Shown here piece by piece: positions 51,898 to 64,000 of a DNA stretch of 64,000 nt. The stretch is from Cardinalis cardinalis (Eukaryota; Chordata; Aves; Passeriformes; Cardinalidae). Within the stretch, counting starts at the first letter, position 1; each line of letters begins with the position of its first letter. A model generated the notes under the pieces. The model saw nothing but the letters and a program-made list of their open reading frames with translations. It was not told the DNA's origin and searched no databases. The DNA lies in NCBI GenBank assembly GCA_014549065.1, contig JACDOX010000085.1:1443385-1507384 (forward strand). The letters are read 5' to 3'. Made by a program: the position numbers and the translations under genes.

Positions 51898-51912
51898 CAC
51901 ACACACAGACAC
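51853..51912. repeat. Compound microsatellite (TG)n(TA)n(CA)n
   Basis: About 11 GT units, then about 7 AT units, then about 5 AC units, ending GACACA. The GT and AC blocks are complementary around the AT core, so the whole block is a palindrome able to extrude a hairpin or cruciform. Confidence 0.95.
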
Positions 51913-54900
51913 ATCTATAGGGCCAGTTGTAACAGAATACTTGGTAAGAGGACAACTCACAATTTTCTTGGGTGTGTGTGGGAATTAGTCTGTCATTCAC
52001 TCCCACACACCTGACAGAAAGCTGGCCTTTTTAAAGGCAATTTTGTAATTTCTACACACCTTGAACCCTTAAATAGGATTTTCCAGTTTAACAAATTCTC
52101 CCTATGAATTTAGGGATTGATCTTCTTTAAAAAGAAAAAATAACAAAATTTAAAAGGAAACTGCTCATAATTTCTATGCAAACTAGAACAGTTGACACGA
52201 GCCTTGATAATATGATTAAGAAAGACATAATTTAGATGGCTGAAGAATAGGATCACTTTCCTACATAAACAATACAAATATTTCAATACATAAAATGACC
52301 ATAAGTGAAAAAGAGCAGATATCTTATAATACCCAATTATCTCACTTGTTTCTGTCATAATGTTTAGCTCGAGTTAACAAAAAAAAGAAAACACTAAAAC
52401 ACTTACACAGCAAGATCAGAAATAGATCCTCCATGTAAAGCCTCAGCCTGGGTCCAGTTTTCACATTTTTTGTCTCATTGCACAGAATGTTTTTAGTATT
52501 AGGTCTGTTGACTATCTAATTATTGATAGCTGTATGCAATGGAGTGAAGACTTCACTCTAAGGAGTAAGGTTTTATAAGTTTATTCTCATTGAGATGTTC
52601 TTTATAGTACATAATTCTTTCAATGGGGTAATTTTATAATGCTAGTGTTCTTCATAATGAAAGCAAACCCAAAATCTATCATTTAAGGATACAGAAAAAA
52701 AANCATCCAGNAAAAGTTANATACAAAACCACAAAGGCTAGAGTCTGATGTTTATTATGTGAGAAAATGTAGAAATATCTNAGGAAATAATATTTCCACT
52801 AACAACACAGCTTTAAGCTCCCGCACATCTGCTGTACATTCCTGCATATGTATTCAGCCAGCTCTCAGGTGTCTCTGTGCATCAATCCATGGAAGCCCAA
52901 GGGAGGCAGTTCTGCTGGCACAGGGATAAGGAGAGCTCTCTGGCACACACACTCAGGGAAGCTGCCTGCACTGCTGGGGAAACCAGGAAAAATCAGCAGG
53001 ATGTTCAACAACTCTTGTTTCCACCTCCCTGCCTCCTTCCATCCTAAGCATCTTCTATGTGCTCTGTGTAAAAGGATGAGGGCTCCTTCTCGCTCCCTTT
53101 GTGACCTTTCTGGAGCTGGAATTTNCTGGGGCAAGAGAAGAGTTATCTCTATACCATGTACAGATACAATTTCCCTGGCGACTGATATACAGCTATGGAG
53201 TTGAAACCCTGAGGAATCTCAGCTCCTTAAGAACAAAATGTAAAATACCTTATTTTCACCTACTTGTTCAAAAATCNTAACAATAGCAACAACAACAAAG
53301 CCATCCCTCCTAGGACTCAAATTAAAACTACAGATCCTTTACTGTGGCTACACTCAGAACTTGTAAAGGTGTTTTGATACCATGGTGATGAACACAGCAT
53401 AAATGCCAAGACAGGCGATGGATCCAGCTGGCACCTCTCCCTCCTCCCCCACACATCATGGTGTTCACCACAACAAGTTTATGATTTTGTCCTAAAAATC
53501 TGTTAAGTCCTGTTGGTCTTTATGAATTTACNTGCAGAAATCACAAAATGCTCTCTTCCCCTTGATTTAGTCTAGACTGTATGAGAGGTGCATGATTCTT
53601 TTTTCAGGAATGACACCCATATGATATATCATTCTCTTGGAAAAAAAACCTCCTCCAAAACCCTAGCTGATAAATAAATGTGAATAGTCCTTCTTGGGAA
53701 AAAAATTATATACCTGTCTCCTCAGTCAGTTTAGGCAAGTTTTACCCGGGATGGTATTATTATATTTGTTCAGGTGAGATTTATTGTTCAAAAGCTCAAA
53801 CAGAAAGTCCTCTAAGTTAACTTCTACCTTGTACTTTTTCTGCTNACATTGGATTTATTTAAGGATGAGGGGGTTTGATTTTTTTATTTAGAAGATGAGA
53901 TAAATACTTGCTAGACTAGGTTATGTAAGAACCCAGAAATATTACAATTCTCCTTTCTTACAGGAAAAGTGTGAAAAATAATAGCAGTCTCATTGATTCA
54001 CTACATCTTTCTTGAGATATTTACTAACTCTAAGTTTTAAATAGTAAACACTGCTATTTTAAATTTACAGTTTATTCCACTTTCACAGTACAAGGATGCC
54101 ATTGTGCTTGACACTACTTTGTGTCCTTGCTGGCAGCTTCATTATAAGTCAAAGGCTGAGTGGGTATGGACAAGGTGTAAATCTTTCTGCTGCAGAGTAT
54201 TCTTAGGATTAAGTAGAAGAAATGTTGTTGCAAGGAAAGCAGTTATTTATAAACCAAGATTTAATTGAGTGTATTAAAATTAAAAATTAAACATTTTTNA
54301 CTGAGAAATTAATTTTGAAAGTACTTTAGCTACTGAAATATTTTATCTGTTTACATACCTGGATGCTTCCAAAACAGTTACATTTCAAAAGATGAAACAC
54401 TAAATACTGGGAGAATATTAGTAGATTAAATTCTATGGATTTAAATAAGACCAGGGCTCCTTTTAGCCAGGATGAATTTCACTCTTTATTTGCTTAAGTT
54501 GCAGAAATTTGATTAACCAAAGTTTATCCAGAAGCAAATTAGTGCTGAAGTGTGAAAATCAGAGCATTGAGACTACTATCATAGCCCTATGCTGGCTTTT
54601 TTTATCCAGAGTCCAATTAAGCAAACCTGGCAGAAACCTTGAAAATAAGTGTCCTCTGCTGGTTGGTAGTAAAGAATTGATCCCTCTTTTTTAAGAGAAA
54701 CAGTACCTGTTTGCCCAACGAGGAGCTGAAGGAGAAAAATAGAGTGTAATACCAGAACTACAGACTTCTGGCTCTGGAGACCAAGAGAAAAGACTGGAAA
54801 TTCTAGTACCAGCCTGCTTATAATATAATTATTTCTGGCAGACAGCAAGGTAACAGACACTTCTTCAGGTCAGGGCTTCCCAACCTGATCCTAGGCAACC

Positions 54901-57900
54901 TTTCCATCCTTGTTCACACTAGCTGGACTTCAATTATTGCAGCACATCAAGGGCACGAACAACCCACGTGCAGATCTCAATCCTTTAAAATGCACAGTGG
55001 GAGGATCTCTCAATGCTTTAAAATGCACTACAGTTTAACAATACTGGCTAACAAAATTGCACCTGCACAGGAAACAAATTTAGCCTTAAACAAACAGTTT
55101 GTTCAGCCCCCAAAAACATTGTTGGAGAAAGCTTAGGGCAAACAGAAGTTACAGTTTGCTATAGTTTTCCTGAAAATAAATATGTAAATCAACCTGGTTT
55201 TCAGTTAAATTTGACCTTCTCTGGAGACAAATTAGACTTGAAGGTTTTTAGAGAAGCAAATGAAATATTTTTTCCCACCTGCCTTTTCCAGCAAGGAATG
55301 CAAAGATCTCCATCTAGGTAAGCTTGGAGGTAGAATGACTGATCTTCTGCTAGAAGNTCAGCGGTACCAAATTCTCACCAGTTCAGAATTATTTAGTACT
55401 TTTTGCAGAAATTATCATAGCTAAGACTAGATTAGATTAGAATTGCTTGAGAACTGCTAGTTTAAAAAGAACTGACATAAATATTGTNGTGAAGTGTAGC
55501 TTTTTGATACAGTATTACATCACATTTTGNACATCAAATGGGCATAGTAAGATCTTCACCCATTGAATCCAATTCATCACAGTTTTTTTATATTGTATAC
55601 ATAATTTGTGTATATATACATTATTTATATACAAAGATATGCTTTTCCCCCAAAGTCAGTTGCTCTATTCCAAACGTCTGATTTTAACATGCTTTTCCAT
55701 AGTGCTTGTATTGGAGAATAAACTGAAGTGCAGATTCAGACACATTATTTTATATTCTTCTTAGCATGCTGAGTTCTTAAGATGTTTAGAAATATTGTGG
55801 AACTGCAAAAAAGACACAGTCAATTAATTCCTTCATTTGAATAATTAAACATTTTAAATACTCCCTCCATACCTTATGTTCAGCTCTAGATCTATTATTA
55901 TTAGTAGCTTGTACTGTATGCTGCAGGAGACTTAGGCACATGATTCCTAGAACCTGGGGAGGAGAACATTTCCTGGCACTATGAATTTACCTACCNAATG
56001 ACAAAGTTGTCTTGTTTTAATTCAAACATGTTTCACACCACAGTAATTACTACTCCATATGAATGTTGTGCTTTTATTTTAATGAAAAATTCAGCACAGT
56101 TAATTATTCCAAAAAAATTGTTATGGTTGATGAATCCATCCAATTGCATTCAACAAAAATGCTAATCACACTTCACTGTTCTTGAGCTGTTTGTGGTTTT
56201 ACCATCATTTTTAAATTAGCCTGACTATGCTTCATAGCAGGAAGGTCTTAGTTCCATCTGATTTTAAGGCTAGAAATGGGTGGCACAGTTCATTTTGCAA
56301 GGACACTGGGTTTGTTTGCCACAGAGTACATTTGGAAGGGTTGGATGTAGCATCTTCTCATTGGTAGCTGACTGTTGTACACAGCCTTCTGCAATTCCTA
56401 CTGTGTATTCCTGCAACCAACTGGCAACATCAAAATGATCTTTAAGGGTTCCAAGTCATCTGCAGAAGAGGCACTTAAGTTAATTTCTATATTTTGTCTG
56501 ATGTACAGGGGACATATCTTTATGGTGATCATCCTTCAGCAAATGTAGGAATGGATCAATAAGACCAAGCAATAGTTCCATGAATAAAATTTTATTTCTC
56601 CCTTGTTTCAAAACCAGAAGAAATTCAAAGAGTTGGAAAGCCACTTTTCTAGTGTCAATTAGTCCGGATTTTTATGCTTGGACATTGGGCTCTGTTACAT
56701 TTGTAACAGAGATTTGAAAACTACTGGAGCATTAAAAATTTGAAAGAACACTCTGGGAATACAGACAGTGTTTGCTGTTGTTGACTTAGTTGTTATGAAT
56801 AAGTACAACTGGAAGGAATCTGAAAAAAAAATCATTCCAAACACGGGGAAGGAGGCTGGTAGCTGAACTTAAGGGTAGTACAAAACAGGTGGATTATATT
56901 TGCCTTGTAGGGCATGCAATCTTGTCCTCATCTATAATTAATTTTAAAAGTAGAAGCTTTGTGGAGCATGTTATGTCTTCACTCATAAATCAGCCTCTGT
57001 GTGCTTCTACCTGTGTCCAAATTTTCTATTATTTCTTTTTACCCAAGGCCTGTAAAACACCTACAGATCTTTAGACCAGGAATCTGAGGGAAGTGGAAAA
57101 TGTAATTTATTGCTGAGATAATACTGTTGAAAAATGGATCCTTCTGGTTATCTAATACAATCATTAGTGGGAAAAGAAAGGTCCTTGAAATTCTGAGAAA
57201 CAAAAGTGCTAGGCACAGCTGAAGGAGAGTCCACACTGAAACCTAAAAAAAAATCAAGTACTATTTAATTTTCAAATCACATTTCCTACAAATTAAAATA
57301 AGGGGTTTGTAATAGCGATAATTACCTATTCAGCATCCTTCATCAGTCTCTGAACTCATTTTCTTCAGTCATTACTTGAGTGAAAAAAAAATTAAATGGG
57401 TCATTTATGGTTTAAATTAATCTGTGCTTTTCCCGGAGTACCTCCTTTGTTCACCTCCAGCTTTAATTACTGAAAAACATTTTGTTTTATAGAAATCTGT
57501 GGCAAAATAGATGCATCCTTCATAGTCATCCTATTTCAGGAAGTACAGTGACTGCTATATTAGTGACATCACAGATGGTAAAGTCAATTTTAAGATCTAC
57601 TTCACATGCAAAACCTGGCACACAATATGAGAGAATGCTAATGTGTAGAAGAGTTCTAGCAAGAGTTTAGCAAACATAAATCATTCTCCAAAGCAGCAAA
57701 GATTCTCTGAACCACCGATGCAATTTATTAGGCTGTATTTTGAGGGGAGAGTAGTGGCAGAGTGGGACTCAGGAAGGCCAATCAACAAGAGGATCTATGT
57801 GCCTGATTGATGTACAACTACCTTTTCCACTTCAGAAAACCTAAGTGGAACCTTGTCAACTTAGAGGACATTTCTGTGGTATCAAACTTCCCTCTGTAGC

Positions 57901-60900
57901 AGAAGCTGCATCTTTGCAAAGTGGTATGACAATGGGTTCTCCTTCAGAGCTTTTTTGTAGTCACTCTTTTTTCTTCTCAGAGTCATCTGATGTCATTGTC
58001 TATCTCTTTATATCCAGTTTGTTATATCCTGTCAGATGGTGATGTACATGTGCTTCTGAGAAATATATTTGGTTAAAATTTAGGTGAANAAAAAAAAAAA
58101 AAAGACATTTTTCTGAAAGAGAATGAAATCTCTTTACAGAAGGAAAGAAAAAGGAGGTATGAGTTTTTTCAAAACACCCAAATTGCTTGTATGTCACCTG
58201 TAATGTAAGAATTAGTTTTTCTAGTCTGAAAAAAATTATGCTTTGAGCAAGGAAACAAAGAGANTCATCCAGTACATTTGCAACACATTTTGGATTAACC
58301 AATGTAACAGGAAAAGACCAATGCCCTTGTCCTATGCCTAGTTGAAAATTATCAAAGTGCTCTGATTGTTTATTGAATTTTAATACTTGAAAGATTGCTG
58401 CTTCTTTGGGGTGTTTTTGACAGAAATAGCAACTGTAGTTAATGATCACCAGGGCTTTTATTTTTTTATAATAATATGTCATTTATCAGCAAAGAAGGAG
58501 AAAGGCCTGTCAAGAGTCATGCATACAGATACATAAACTAAATACTCATTTTTCTTTCAGTTTTCTGGTTTTGCTTGTACATTAATGGAAAATCTATTTG
58601 TTTAAAATAAAAAAAGTCCAACAAGTCCAAATTTGAGACCAAGTTGTGAAATAAAAGGTTTTAAACCTAGATTTTCTTCTTAGACCAAGTCAAATAGTAT
58701 ATACCTGAAACCTGTAGTACTCTAAAAACATACAGATATGTATGTGGATATATATAATAAATAGTTTCTTCAAATCTATTTATATTCCTAATNCCCTTCC
58801 ATTTGTGACTGGACAGGATGAGCAGCAGGAATCACAAACTTTAGATAGTGGGCAAATGCTGCCCAAATCTGATGGCAAAAATTCTGGAGAGCAATTAAGC
58901 CAGAAAGTTCTTCTAGTTCAGGATGGGGTGGCAGTCAATTACAAATATTCTACATCATTTTGGAAATGGACACTTCAATTAAAACTTTGATTTTTTTATT
59001 TTTTTTTCACTCAGCTCAAGCCTTGCTGGACTCCTATGCAATTTTTATGTGTCTAGCAGTTTCATTACAAACTCATGACCCAAATATCCATGACTTTTCA
59101 GGAGCAGACACTGAATGTGTCAAAGATATGCACCAGATCAAATAATTCCTCCTAGTCTGGCTCTCTCATTCCCTGGAGTCTTTACTAATCAGGAATTTCG
59201 AATCTGCTGGTAGCTCAGGTCTCAATCACTCAATGAAAGGTGTGAGTTCTCAGTGTACCTGAAAATGAAATCTCAGGACACAGAATTCTAAAATCAGAGG
59301 CACCCNGAATAAAGCACAACTCTTGAATATTTGGGAGCACAGAAAATTAACAAGACATCTTAAAAAAATGAGCAATAGCTCTATATAGAACCTATATCTT
59401 TGTCAGAAATTGGAATTCAGTGTGCAAAACAAATTGAGTTAAATAGTGTGTTTAACTCATTACATCAACTTTTATATCTCTCATAGTTACAGTGATTCAA
59501 GGAATATATTACAGGTTTCTTGAACAAATGGAGCCTGCCCACACTAAATGAGTCAGATAAAAATCAATTACATAGTGGATTTTTAGCTGTGGAAATAATC
59601 AATGTCATCATTGTTCCCTTCCTAGCAACAAAATATTGGTCCTGGTCAACCAATCCCTTTAAGATGGCTCGTGCAAAGCATTTTTAATATATTTGATATT
59701 ATTTTATGTGCTCTTTGAAAATGGAAGGCCATTTGGTATCAAGGCCAAATATTAACAGAGCCTTTTTTTAACATTGCTGACACTCTTCAGTGCAGTAATT
59801 CATTTTTACTGTAGTAATTCACTTTTGTTTGTATTGAATATCAGACCTTATGTTTTATCATATTCTGTAATGTTTTAGGCTCAGATTGCTAAATTTAGTT
59901 GTAATAGTGTAGCCATCCTGGAGTCTCAGCAATGCAGCAGGACACAAGAGTGTACTCATAAAGATACTACTGTAAGTTTTCAAGACTTCCTGATTTTTAT
60001 CCATTTGCTATTCTTGGGGAAGGAGAGGAGCTGTACCCTGTGCCAACCTTCCAAAACGTTGCATCTGCTATGAATGCTGATCTGTTCAAGGACTTACAGG
60101 GAGAAAAGATTCTTAAAAAACAGACAATACATTGTATGTGCTNTTTCTTTTTAGCATGAGTAAATCCAAATTCTTTCTAAACAAATACAATTNTATGTAA
60201 TTCTATCATGAGGTTTTATCAATTTCCATTATTTTCTCCAACTTATCCCTCAAGGACTTATATATATCAGCAGGCACTGAAAACAGATGTTGATATCGCT
60301 GTGTGTATTGTTTACACCTCCAACTTTCATTGGATTCCCTGAATTCCAGATGGCACATAGTCATTCTATTCTATATATAAGATTAAAATGGTTTAGTTTC
60401 AAATCTGCATATCTGTCTGTGCATTGTAATTTCAATTCCAGTGTTTAGACCAACCTTGTTATATCCTTTTCACCTTTTGTACTCTTCCAGTTTTGTTCTT
60501 TGTCATCCTGTCATTTGCTGAGATTAGGAAAAAGATTCCCATTCTTCAACCACTGCCTTGACTATTTCGCTCTTTATTTCAATTTCTCAATAGAGATAGT
60601 AATTTTTAGAATCTTCTTTGTTTNATTAGTACTTTATCTAGATTTCTCAAGGTGCATACAGTCTTACTTTAAACTGCACTAAAAAATAAGGTAGAATGTC
60701 TGTTACTGGATTTTTCAGATCTTCCAAGAACTGTAAGTCTTGGCAGCATGATCTATAGCACACTCGAGTAAGTCTTACGAGATCTGGACTCCACAGATCT
60801 GCACTATTCTATTCACAGCCCTTACTAAGCTAAATCTTACATAAGAATTTTATTTTCAATGCCTGCATTTCCCACTTTTAATGTCTTATTTTCAATATAC

Positions 60901-62694
60901 TGCATGCCCTCCCAGAATGGTACATTTCCCTCTGGATGTTCACACTAACTTCATAAAATTAGTAAAACTCTCTATTTATACTCTCTATATAAGAGGAGAC
61001 ACGTGCTACTGTAAATTATTTATTCAGTGCCATTATATTCATGACACTTTGTATATAAAAATCAAGTCCTATGACAAAATTCTGATGCTTTATCTAGGCC
61101 CCATCTGGAATGAGTCCATGAAAGTCTATAATTAAACCAACATAGATCAGTAGTAACTTTGAACGACTTAGTCATAGTAAAATGAGTTTAGCTGTATAGC
61201 ATTTGGTCCATGAGCTTGGCTTCAAAAATGCATACTTCAAATTTGGCAGAGTAAAGGAAGCAGGAGAGAGCTGAAATCCCCCTCCTGCATACACAGTCCT
61301 GATTCTCAGTTCTCACGTTTCTAAGCAAATGTTCCTTTATTCTGCAGATGAAAACACTTCTGCACTCAGGCTGTAAATCCCAAGAAAATGTGTTTAAATT
61401 ACAAAACCAAAATTTCTCATGGCCTCCTCATTACCGTAAGTAATGCTCAAGGTGATCTAAGATCAAAGGATTCCATTTGAAGAGGAGGCAACATAGGCAG
61501 GCTGCACAGTCACCACCATCATCACCTAGAAAGAGCTGAGCATCCTGAGGCTCATCCATGATCCATCCTACAAAGACATCAAATATAACAGAATACAAGT
61601 ACTGACAACAGAATTTTGTAGAGGACAGCACCCTATACATGTCTAGAGAAAAAGAGCTGTGAAATTACTGACTTAGATAAATCTAGAAGATCTTACAATC
61701 CCCATCTCTGCCAGGTCTGATTCAATCTTTCAGACATGCATAATTTGACAAGAAACATGGTTGCCTTTAGCAACACATCCAGGTTAAGTAAAACAAAGGT
61801 AATTAGGTGCTGATCACAATCTCATGTCCTTGTGCTCCAGAGCCACACTATGCTGCCTTGCCAAAACAATCTACATTTTTTGGCCTCNTCTTGATGTTAT
61901 TTCACATGCAAAATTAATTCTGACTTTAGCTGAAGTCATGCAGCAGTCATATATTCTGGTTTATAGCTGCTCANCCCTATTAAGCAAATGAGAAGAAAAT
62001 GGAAAAGAAATAGAAAAGGTAAAAAAAATTCTNTGCATGACTGAGCCAACTGCTCTTATATTAGCATGAGCAGTTCTACCATGAGACTGTGANCACCCCT
62101 TCCTATGATGGTGTTGGGATATTTAGATGGGCTACACCTGAGACTTAAAAATCCACTTTAGTTTTTATTTGCTTAATATACCACATGCTGCCTCATAAAG
62201 AGGGGAATTGACAAAAACTACTTAATAAAAAAGACTTCCCCCTAGTGCTTTCCATCTAATGATCTTTAAGCAGTTTACAAGTAGAATAAGCTGTTTTTAC
62301 TTGTGGATAATACTAGCCACATTGTACAGACGGAAAAGCCATCTAGCCATAGGAATGCATTTTAGTTGACAACATTAACCTTACCTAACACGTTGCTGCA
62401 GATTTCACACAATTAATAGAGGCACTCAGAACTCTGCATGTTGCACCACACAGAATAATGGCGTCCCAGCTGTTCGACTGGGAAACTGCAACCGTATTGT
62501 TGTTCCTGGATGGCTGGGTCAAAAAGGAATTCTAGGTCAGAAGAGATGAAGAAAACATTGCCTTGTAAGGGTCACCTGTATATTTCAGCCATCACCTCAC
62601 TGTGTAGCTTGGTTCTGACAGGAGCATGAACTGCGTGGGCCCTGCTCGGTGCCCTGCACAGTGCCCATGGGCAGGCCAGGCGGAGCTCGGGGCG

Positions 62695-62858
62695 CTGGAG
62701 CAGGGAGACACTGGGGCTTTGCTTTTTCTACCTAACTGGAGCAGGGAGACACTGCGGCTTTGCTTTTTCTACATAACCGCAGCAGGGAGACACTGGGGCT
62801 TTGCTTTTTCTACATAACTGGAGCAGTGAGACACTGGGGCTTTGCTTTTTCTGCGTAA
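62695..62858. repeat. Four-copy 41-bp minisatellite upstream of CPPED1
   Basis: Four adjoining 41-bp units at 62695, 62736, 62777 and 62818. Each starts CTGGAGCAGGGAGACACTGG or a near variant and ends GGCTTTGCTTTTTCTACATAA or a near variant. Copies differ at only a few positions (for example CCGCAGC in copy 3, CAGTGAG in copy 4). Since 41 is not a multiple of three, the open frame through it reads each copy differently and is not evidence of coding. Confidence 0.97.
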
Positions 62859-63021
62859 CTTCTCTTTTGTTTTTCAGAGAGTAGTTGCTGGTGATACCTA
62901 AATGCAGGAGCACGTTTAAACACTGAGGAAACCTGAGGAGAACAACCCATTAAGGAACAAAGGAAGGTTGCCAGTGCCTTTACACAAGGGGTTACTTCGG
63001 TTCGCAGGTTAGGAACAAGCT

Positions 63022-63066
63022 GATTATGATGTAATATATATAAATTTATTATAATTTATTTAAAAG
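63022..63066. other. AT block bordering the CPPED1 CpG island
   Basis: GATTATGATGTAATATATAT leads into a run of A and T that ends with TTTATTTAAAA, then GC-rich island begins at once. It offers TATA-like sequence about 315-360 bp before the CPPED1 ATG, too far to define a core promoter without transcript data. Confidence 0.5.
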
Positions 63067-63960
63067 CCAGCGCATCTTCGGGGCAGGTTCCACCCTAAGC
63101 CGCCCCCACACACGGCGATGCCGGGAGCCGCCCCGCAGCCCCCTGTCTGCTCCCAGGGCCATCCCAGGGCTCGCCCCAGAGCCGCCCGAACACCGCTTCC
63201 CGGNGCTCCCCTCATGCCAGGCCCCGGAGCCTCCACCACGACCGCAGCGCCCGGGCCCGCGGGGCGTCCCCGGTGCGTCCCGGGGCCTCCCGCCCGCGCC
63301 AGGCGCCGCCCCCGGCGGAGGCGGTGCCGCCCCCTCGGCGGCCAGGCCCGGCGGTGGCAGCGGCCGCGCGGGCCGGGGCGATGGCGGCGGCGGAGAGCGT
63401 GTTCCTGAGAGCCCGCGGCAGGACTCTGAGCGCCTTCCGCCCAGGTACGGGGAGCGCCGGCCGAGCCGCGCCATCGCCCGCGAGCTCTTCCCCGCCGCGT
63501 TGTCGGGCGGGAGGGGCGTGCGGAGGGAGGCCCCGGGCTTCCCCGGCGGCGGGAGGAGCTGCCGCCCGGGAGAGGGAGGTGTGGAGCGCCGGGGCCTGGG
63601 CTGTCTGTCTGCCGGCGAGCGGGGGACACGGGGGGCACCGGCGGCCGCAGCGCGGACGGACGCGGGGCTGTGGCCGCGCCGCTGCCCCCGCTGTGCCGGG
63701 GCGCGCCCGGAGCCGCCCAAGTTTGTCTCCACGCTTTGGCTCCCGTGCAGACGCCGGCAGTGTCCCGCGCCGGTTTCGCTTTAAAATGTTTGTCGGTGCT
63801 GCTGAACCGGATCTCCACAGCCTATGAAGCTGTTGGTGCCAGCGCTGTGCTGTCCTGTGTTGTACCTGTAGGGGTGACCTAACAGGTGACCGCTGGGTCA
63901 CTGTTGGTGCCCGAGCGAAAGGCAGCAGNAAGGGGGTTCGCAGCTTGGTGAGATGCTGCT
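63065..63960 (+). promoter_or_regulatory. CPPED1: CpG island at CPPED1 5' end
   Basis: GC content and CpG density rise abruptly at about 63065, immediately after an AT-only-like block (63022-63066), and stay high past the first coding exon. This is the usual promoter type for a widely expressed gene. About 315 bp of island precede the ATG and would hold the start site and 5' UTR. Confidence 0.85.
63381..63444 (+). CDS. CPPED1: CPPED1 coding exon 1 (5' end of gene)
   Basis: Encodes 21 complete codons starting MAAAESVFLRARGRTLSAF, then a consensus donor CCAG|GTACGG. Vertebrate CPPED1 begins with a similar Ala-rich start followed by VF-x-RARGRTL-x-AF, so the match is specific although short. 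Family knowledge: CPPED1 (also CSTP1) is a metallophosphoesterase of the calcineurin-like family, reported to remove phosphate from AKT1 Ser473; the metal-binding catalytic motifs lie in later exons outside this window. The ATG has a GC-rich context typical of CpG-island genes (GGGGCGATGG, G at -3 and G at +4). Support is strengthened by position: divergent from SHISA9, as in human. The first-exon frame stays open past the donor only because the island lacks stops. Confidence 0.88.
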
Positions 63961-64000
63961 TTCCCCGAGATGCTCAGCCTCGCTCGGGTCAGCAGCAGCG
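63445..64000 (+). other. CPPED1: CPPED1 intron 1, start only
   Basis: Begins with GTACGG and stays GC-rich to about 63760, then becomes less so. No acceptor plus coding segment resembling CPPED1 exon 2 was recognised before the window ends. Long frames here (for example 63273-63827 plus, 63060-63818 minus) reflect stop-poor GC-rich DNA. Confidence 0.8.

Larger units (their letters stand above)
45481..62694. other. Intergenic region between SHISA9 and CPPED1
   Basis: AT-rich DNA with stop codons in all frames. Apart from the small repeats listed, poly-A runs (47991, 49651, 58088) and isolated N calls, no gene, RNA gene or transposon was recognised. The largest open frame of note (52848-53204 plus, 118 codons) has no recognisable domain or paired splice sites. 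Confidence 0.75.

Noticed and set aside
52848..53204. A 118-codon plus-strand frame in the intergenic region
   Set aside because: No domain, no promoter or splice context; composition like non-coding GC-richer DNA.
62626..62817. Frame translating the minisatellite
   Set aside because: Unit length 41 shifts frame at each copy, so the apparent peptide repeat is not maintained as protein.
63049..63901. Frames of 184-252 codons around the CPPED1 start
   Set aside because: Same stop-poor GC-rich effect; they share no known motif, and the plus frame is CPPED1 exon 1 running into its intron.

Overview
The window looks like vertebrate nuclear DNA, most likely from a bird. It has large AT-rich introns, GT-AG splice sites, two CpG islands, a fragment of a CR1 (chicken repeat 1) LINE, one 899-base run of N and many isolated N calls. 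No bacterial, phage or CRISPR features were seen. The host group is inferred from the CR1 element, the low repeat content and the gene neighbourhood; the species cannot be determined.

Layout: bases 1-44096 (minus strand) hold the 5' part of SHISA9 (CKAMP44), a brain AMPA-receptor auxiliary protein. Coding exon 1 is at 43573-44096, intron 1 at 36500-43572 and coding exon 2 at 36372-36499. The 36 kb to the left would be intron 2; no further SHISA9 exon was recognised there, so the gene continues outside the window or an exon lies in the N gap. A strong CpG island with purine/pyrimidine and trinucleotide repeats covers the SHISA9 start (about 43700-45460). About 17 kb of AT-rich intergenic DNA with no recognised gene follows. 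A second CpG island begins at about 63065 and carries the first coding exon of CPPED1 (plus strand, 63381-63444), a calcineurin-like phosphoesterase; its first intron runs off the right end.

The two genes are therefore head to head about 19.3 kb apart. This is the same relative arrangement as I recall for human 16p13 (CPPED1 beside SHISA9, divergent), which supports both identifications. They do not share a pathway: SHISA9 acts on synaptic glutamate receptors and CPPED1 is a cytosolic phosphatase. The link is positional only.

No undescribed multi-gene system is visible. The items most worth a second look are a near-perfect hairpin at 12569-12611, a four-copy 41-bp minisatellite 0.5 kb upstream of CPPED1, possible alternative 5' and 3' ends of SHISA9, a GGC repeat at the SHISA9 start, and an AT-rich homeobox/octamer-motif cluster at 7320-7500 that may be an enhancer.
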